Assembly: GCA_004151065.3 (NCBI GenBank)
Contig: NWUY0300024341.1
Coordinates: forward strand, 53,397-63,923
DNA from: Larix sibirica
Taxonomy: Eukaryota; Streptophyta; Pinopsida; Pinales; Pinaceae
Length of the DNA stretch: 10,527 nt
Reading direction: 5' to 3'
Shown: positions 6,696-10,527 of the stretch, piece by piece
Layout: each line of letters opens with the position of its first letter
How positions within the stretch are numbered: the first letter of the stretch is position 1
Position numbers and translations under genes: made by a program
Notes under the pieces: generated by a model
Told to the model about the DNA's origin: nothing
The model's database searches: none
The model's input: the letters and a program-made list of their open reading frames with translations, nothing else

Positions 6696-8381
6696 ATGGA
6701 CTTATGTGCCTTGGACCCTAACTCTTTTGTGACTGCTTTTCACATGACCTTTGACATCTCTAGTTCTTCTACTGAGGATCTCGGGAAGGCCTCAACACTT
6801 GAGGACCTTCTTGTTCCTTCTGGAACTGTGAGGGACCCATTATTATGTGGTTCCCTGTCCTCTGGGGTTTGAACCTCATTATTGATTCTGGACTCGAACC
6901 TTATTTTTTTGAACCTACTCCTTTTACTCGGAGGGGGGGAGGACGGTCCATAAGTGGTGGTATTAAGGCAATAAGTCACAAAATTAAGAAGGCCTTGAAG
7001 TGCCGTGGAGAAAGGTGGATATGACACTTGGGAAAGATGTATAGTTGGACAGGGTCTTGAGTTTCTTGACGAGGGCCCTGGTTGGGAAGATGTGTTTTGA
7101 AATTGCATGTCGCTTGACCATCTTAGAGTGGGTGAAATAACATTGGAAACCCCTATTTGAATATTGTCTGAGGGTTCATTTACTTGTTAACAATTGGGCA
7201 GTTTTCCATTTTTTGGACGAGGTCCATGTTTTGCATATCTTGGAGCGTCCTTGGGTGATTGGAAGGGGCTATATATGTCTTAAGAGGTGGCATTATGGGT
7301 TTAATCCGGCTACTAAAACCCTACAACTTAATCACTTTTGGGTCCTTCTTAAGGGTTTTCCAATCGAACTTTGGTCTAGAGATGTTTTTGTACACCTAGC
7401 TAACAGGATTGGGAAGTTTGTTTACTTCGATGACAAGTCATTGTTTCATGAGGACAAGTGTAAGGCTTGGATTCTGACTGAACTGGATGTTAGCTTGGGA
7501 TTGCCAGATGCCATCACTATTAGATGGGGCGACAAGGTCATCACTCGGGAACTTGAATACTGGCGTACACCTTTCAGGTGTTTTGAATGTGGAGAGGCCG
7601 ACCATCTCCGTAAGACTTGTTCTAGTTACCATGAAACTGAGCAAGGGATTGTTCATGATAAGGTTCCTGATGGTATTTCTAATGGTCTTTCGTCTATTCC
7701 TAGACCTATTTTGGCAACGACGGATACCCAAATGACACTTCTTCTTTTTTTTCGGTAAGATCTTGGAACTATTTCCATCTTTTTTCAACTCTTTGCCTAT
7801 CTCGGATCGGAAAGCATTTGAAGACCTGGGGAAGGTATTGACTATTGTTGGTGCTCATTTAGATGTGTTGGGACTTGACTCGACCAGGCTTATTGATAGC
7901 TCTTTGGATTCAGTGGTTCTTGTTGTTAAAGAAGTTCCAGTTGATTTGGATATTCCTTCCACTATTGCGAAGATGACTCTTGATTATGATGAACAACTTT
8001 TAGATGACGAACAAGCTATTCTTCGGGCTTTAGCACCTTCCTATGGGGAGGAACGTTAGGGCATTGTTAGGCCTACATGTGACTCTTCCTCTTTGGAGGG
8101 TCCACCTAGTTTTTTTGATGTTCCTATCCCGGTTTATAGCATTGACACTGATGTCCCTGCTCAGGAGGAGGCTTTTAATCGTAATGTGACTATTAGGAAA
8201 AACTCGAGGGTAGATGCAGAAATGAACTTGCCCGATCCTCTTTTGGGGATGGAGCTGGGGGTGATGGTAATAGTGTTGGTCCTTCATCATCTGTGGGGTT
8301 TTTATTGATTCATATTCGCAGGTATCTGCTACTTTTAGGCCTCTTAGAGCATCGATGGCCACTCCTTTTGTTACACCATAA
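6696..8381 (+). pseudogene. LINE ORF1 pseudogene: DUF4283-like + CCHC zinc knuckle
   Basis: ORF1 proteins of this type bind the LINE RNA. A plausible start is ATG 6696, giving MDLCALDPNSF and STLEDLLVPSGTVRDPLL before TGA at 6870. 6873-7140 is scrambled. From 7141 a frame opens: NNWAVFHFLDEVHVL, ERPWVIGRGYICLKRW and FWVLLKGFPIELWSRDVF are DUF4283-like, and the CCHC knuckle CFECGEADHLRKTC (7579-7620) has exact C-x2-C-x4-H-x4-C spacing. A frame change occurs at a T8 run (7745-7752). The next frame carries an acidic tail (about 7763-8240) with TAG at 8057. Two more shifts near 8241 and 8310 lead to MATPFVTP and TAA at 8379-8381. The minus-strand open frames at 6740-7108, 7438-7788 and 8030-8362 are antisense shadows. 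Confidence 0.82.
7579..7620 (+). other. CCHC zinc knuckle codons
   Basis: Cys 7579, Cys 7588, His 7603 and Cys 7618 (codon starts) give C-x2-C-x4-H-x4-C, the zf-CCHC type found after DUF4283 in plant LINE and retroelement proteins. All four ligands are intact despite the decay around them. Confidence 0.9.
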
Positions 8382-9162
8382 TTTTTCTCTCACTCAACGT
8401 TCATGGGGTTGGGGGAAACCCTAAAGTTATTGCCCTCCCAAGATTATTGGATATAGTCAAGCATGATATCCTTTTTTTCTAGGAGACTATGGTGGATGTG
8501 GCGAAGGCAAAGAAATTCATGTGGAAATTACTTCCCAACTGGGATTGTTGTACTTTGGGTGCTGATGGCAGATTGGGGGGCCTCATTTCAGCTTCGAACT
8601 CCATACTCTTTCATTTTGAACCCTACTGTTTCGGGTGCAGTATTTTGTTGAAGGGTCGTAGCCGCATTATGCACCTTCCAATCCATCTCTTTAACTGCTA
8701 TGGACCAATTGTTGAAAAGGTTCCTTTTTGGTCAACAATTGTTGATAGTGGATTACTTGATATCTCCTCATTGATTATAGTCAGTGATCTAAATTTTACC
8801 TTGGTAGCTAGAGAATCTTGGGCTTCCAGGGTTAGGTCTGCTAAGAGTATTGAGTGGTTCTGACAGTTGTTGGAATCACAAAGACTTATTGACGTTGAAC
8901 TACATCCCTTCTTTCCTACTTGGCATAATGGGCGAAAGGGAGAGGAGGTGGTGGCTAAACATTTGGACCGCTTCCTCATTCATGAAGACTTATTTACGGG
9001 TTTAATAGGTGTACATCTTGGATTGTTGGTGCTCACGTTTTGGATCATTATCCGATTGTCTTAAAGGTTGACATGGGCTCTTTTCATACAAAGTTCCATT
9101 TTAAATATTGTCTGATTTGGTCTCAAGAGGATGGCTTTATTCAACTGGTTCAGAAACACTAG
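8378..9162 (+). pseudogene. LINE ORF2, AP-type endonuclease domain
   Basis: This domain would nick the target DNA to prime reverse transcription. In one frame from 8378: LNVHGVGGNP (canonical NVRG; 8393), LFF-stop-ETMV with the metal-binding Glu (8483), NCYGP (8693), SDLN in place of the usual GDFN (8783), and TWHNGR (8918). After a frame change near 9005, SWIVGAHVLDHYPIVL (9019-9066) contains the catalytic His of the SDHxP motif, here LDHYP. Stops are TAG 8480 (expected Gln before ET), TGA 8861 and TAG 9160. The domain is complete in outline but has altered active-site neighbours (SDLN, LDH). The minus-strand frame at 8698-8979 is antisense. Confidence 0.83.
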
Positions 9163-9563
9163 CACTTCTTTTATTTGGCACCTTCGAGCTCTGCGATGAA
9201 TCGACTCCCACTTTTCCTGTGTTCTCTCAAGGCCTTGATCATGCCATGGATTTAGGACAAAAATATTCTACTACTATCAGATTTGTGTTCCATTGAAGCT
9301 GGCATTTATGTTCTTCATCAATCCTCATCTGATTTCATGGTCTCAAGCCCTGGGATGGAACAAATCCGATTACTGGAGGGGAAAAGATGAAATTATTACT
9401 ACAGGCGGAGGAATTATGGCGCCTCAAGAGATGGGAACTATGGCTTGTCAGTGGTGATCTAAACACTAAATCTTTCCACACTTATGCGATTCAACGACAC
9501 TCCTTTAAAGCAATTTGGGAAGTGGAAGACTCTTCTGGGGTTAAGGTGACTGATCCTCCTATG
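9163..9563 (+). pseudogene. LINE ORF2 linker between endonuclease and RT
   Basis: Three frames must be followed in turn: DHAMDLGQKYSTTI (about 9237-9280), SDLCSIEAGIYVLHQSSSD (about 9277-9337), then LLLQAEELWRLKRWELWLVS and GDLNTKSFHTYAIQR (9390-9494). The last stretch matches the strongly conserved plant LINE pattern E-x2-W-x7-W-L-x2-GD-x-NTKFFH just before the reverse transcriptase. It ends with DSSGVKVTDPPM near 9563, after which the frame shifts again. A stop (TAG 9253) lies in one frame. No separate function is known to me beyond linking the two enzymatic domains. Confidence 0.72.
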
Positions 9564-10500
9564 TATAGCCACTGTGGCTACAAATTATTTCTCTAATTTA
9601 TTCACTTGCATGCATTCTAGTAATCTGGTTTCACAACTCAAAATTATACAGGTAATGCCGAGAATTTTCTCGCCTGAGGATTATGAGCACTTAGGTCGTC
9701 TAGTGGAACTATCAGAGGTTGAAGGAATCCTTAAAGAAATGGAATCGGGCAAGAAACCGGGGCCCGATGGTTGGACATGTGATTTTTTTATGCAATTTTT
9801 TGACCTTATTGACCCTGAACTAGTTCTACTGGTAGAAGAGGCTTAGTGCACTTGTTGGGTTATCGGTGGGGTGAATTCTACTTTTTTGAACTTGATCCCA
9901 AAAAATTCGAACCCCTCCAACTTTGCAGATTTTCTGTCCGATATCACTTTGCAATCTTATCTACAAGATTATCACTAAAACCATTGCAGATCGGCTTACG
10001 GCAGGACTGTCCAAGGGCATTTCTAAAGAACAATTTGGGTTTCTAGACCAACGATTGATCTTTAATGCCATTGGGGTGCACAGGAAACCTTACATTCGAC
10101 AAAGATAAAAAAGCTTGGTACTTGTGTCCTCAAACTCGACTTAGTTAAAGCTTATGATATGGTGGACCGGTCCTTCCTCAGACTCCTTCTTCTCAACTCA
10201 GGATTGGATATCATGATGACACAGTGGATCATGGGTTGTGTGGCTACTGCTAATTTCATGGTTCTTCTCAATGGGATTCTGACTTCTTTCTTTAAGGCAT
10301 CTCATGGACTGCGACGGGGCTGTCCACTTTCACCGTTTTTGTTTCTTTTGGTTATCGAGGGGCTTAGCCGAATTATTTTGCATGCTAAAGCAGATGGTAA
10401 ATTTACTGGTATTAAGGTCTCCCTGGGTCATTACTGTTGAAAAAGATAACTCTGGAGGTCCTCCCTCATGTTTTGGTATGGGTGTGATGAGGGGGACTAG
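9564..10500 (+). pseudogene. LINE ORF2 reverse transcriptase domain (RVT_1)
   Basis: This part would copy element RNA at the nicked target. Frame one (about 9565-9936) has TNYFSNLFT, SGKKPGPDGWT (9745-9777, canonical GKxPGPDG) and LIPKNSNPSNFADF (about 9892-9933), with TAG at 9844. An apparent extra base near 9934-9937 moves to frame two: PISLCNLIYKIITKTIADRL and SKEQFGFLDQRLI (9938-10068). Near 10075 it returns: LKLDLVKAYDMVD (10129-10167) carries the motif A aspartate and GLRRGCPLSPFLF (10306-10344) is motif B-like with GDP changed to GCP. Reading stops at TGA 10438, where the YxDD/FxDD box is expected; I cannot find it. FGMGVM at about 10470 suggests that ORF2 continues after another disruption. 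Confidence 0.85.
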
Positions 10501-10527
10501 AAAGTTTTGTCCCTTGTGTATTTATGT

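Larger units (their letters stand above)
6437..10527 (+). mobile_element. Degenerate plant L1-type LINE, 5' end present, 3' end beyond window
   Basis: Parts appear in the canonical order on the plus strand: leader, ORF1 with DUF4283-like domain and CCHC knuckle, ORF2 endonuclease, linker, reverse transcriptase. The 5' boundary is set at the first GGGGTTTTCATGGCGGA phrase and is approximate. The element is not truncated at the 5' end in the usual LINE manner. Many frame changes and several stops make it non-autonomous. zf-RVT, RNase H and the poly(A) tail would lie to the right of the window. Confidence 0.85.

Noticed and set aside
6740-7108. Minus-strand 122-residue Ser/Pro-rich open frame
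   Set aside because: It overlaps the ORF1 N-terminal region of the plus-strand LINE, has no domain, and has the composition of an antisense shadow.
7438-7788. Minus-strand 116-residue open frame
   Set aside because: Antisense to the DUF4283/CCHC region, which has clear conserved motifs on the plus strand.

Overview
The window looks like repeat-dominated intergenic DNA from a seed plant nuclear genome. It is AT-rich, has no host gene I can support, and carries decayed fragments of non-LTR (LINE, L1-clade) retrotransposons. The plant assignment rests on a LINE ORF1 with a DUF4283-like domain followed by a CCHC knuckle, and on plant-type RNase H (RVT_3-like) and zf-RVT remnants. I see no tRNA, rRNA, CRISPR array, bacterial gene or intact long ORF.

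Layout. Positions 1-390 are copy 1 of a dispersed repeat; copy 2 lies at 4098-4450 in the same orientation. On the minus strand, 477-1317 is a full-length but stop-riddled LINE ORF1 of the coiled-coil/RRM/C-terminal-domain kind, with a probable 5' leader up to about 1790. Next come short degenerate repeats (1819-1980) and a plus-strand RNase H fragment (2126-2758). After that are a 46-bp tandem duplication (2875-2966) and an AT-rich degenerate tandem array (about 3060-3965). After repeat copy 2 there is simple AT-rich DNA, then a minus-strand RNase H C-terminus (4934-5186). A plus-strand ORF2 3' fragment with a zf-RVT domain follows (about 5470-6277).

From about 6437 to the right edge lies the best-preserved element, a plant LINE with an apparently near-complete 5' end. 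It has a 5' leader, ORF1 (about 6696-8381) and ORF2 (about 8378 onward), with endonuclease, linker and reverse transcriptase in the expected order. ORF2 runs off the window before its zf-RVT and RNase H parts. At least eight frame changes and several stops show that it cannot act autonomously.

Together these pieces show repeated LINE insertion on both strands, by at least two ORF1 lineages, and later decay by indels and point mutations. No joint pathway or operon is present. The most notable observations are the two different ORF1 architectures side by side, a minus-strand ORF1 whose frame is kept while it carries six TAA/TAG stops, and an ATAA at the ORF1/ORF2 junction that may derive from an ATGA overlap.
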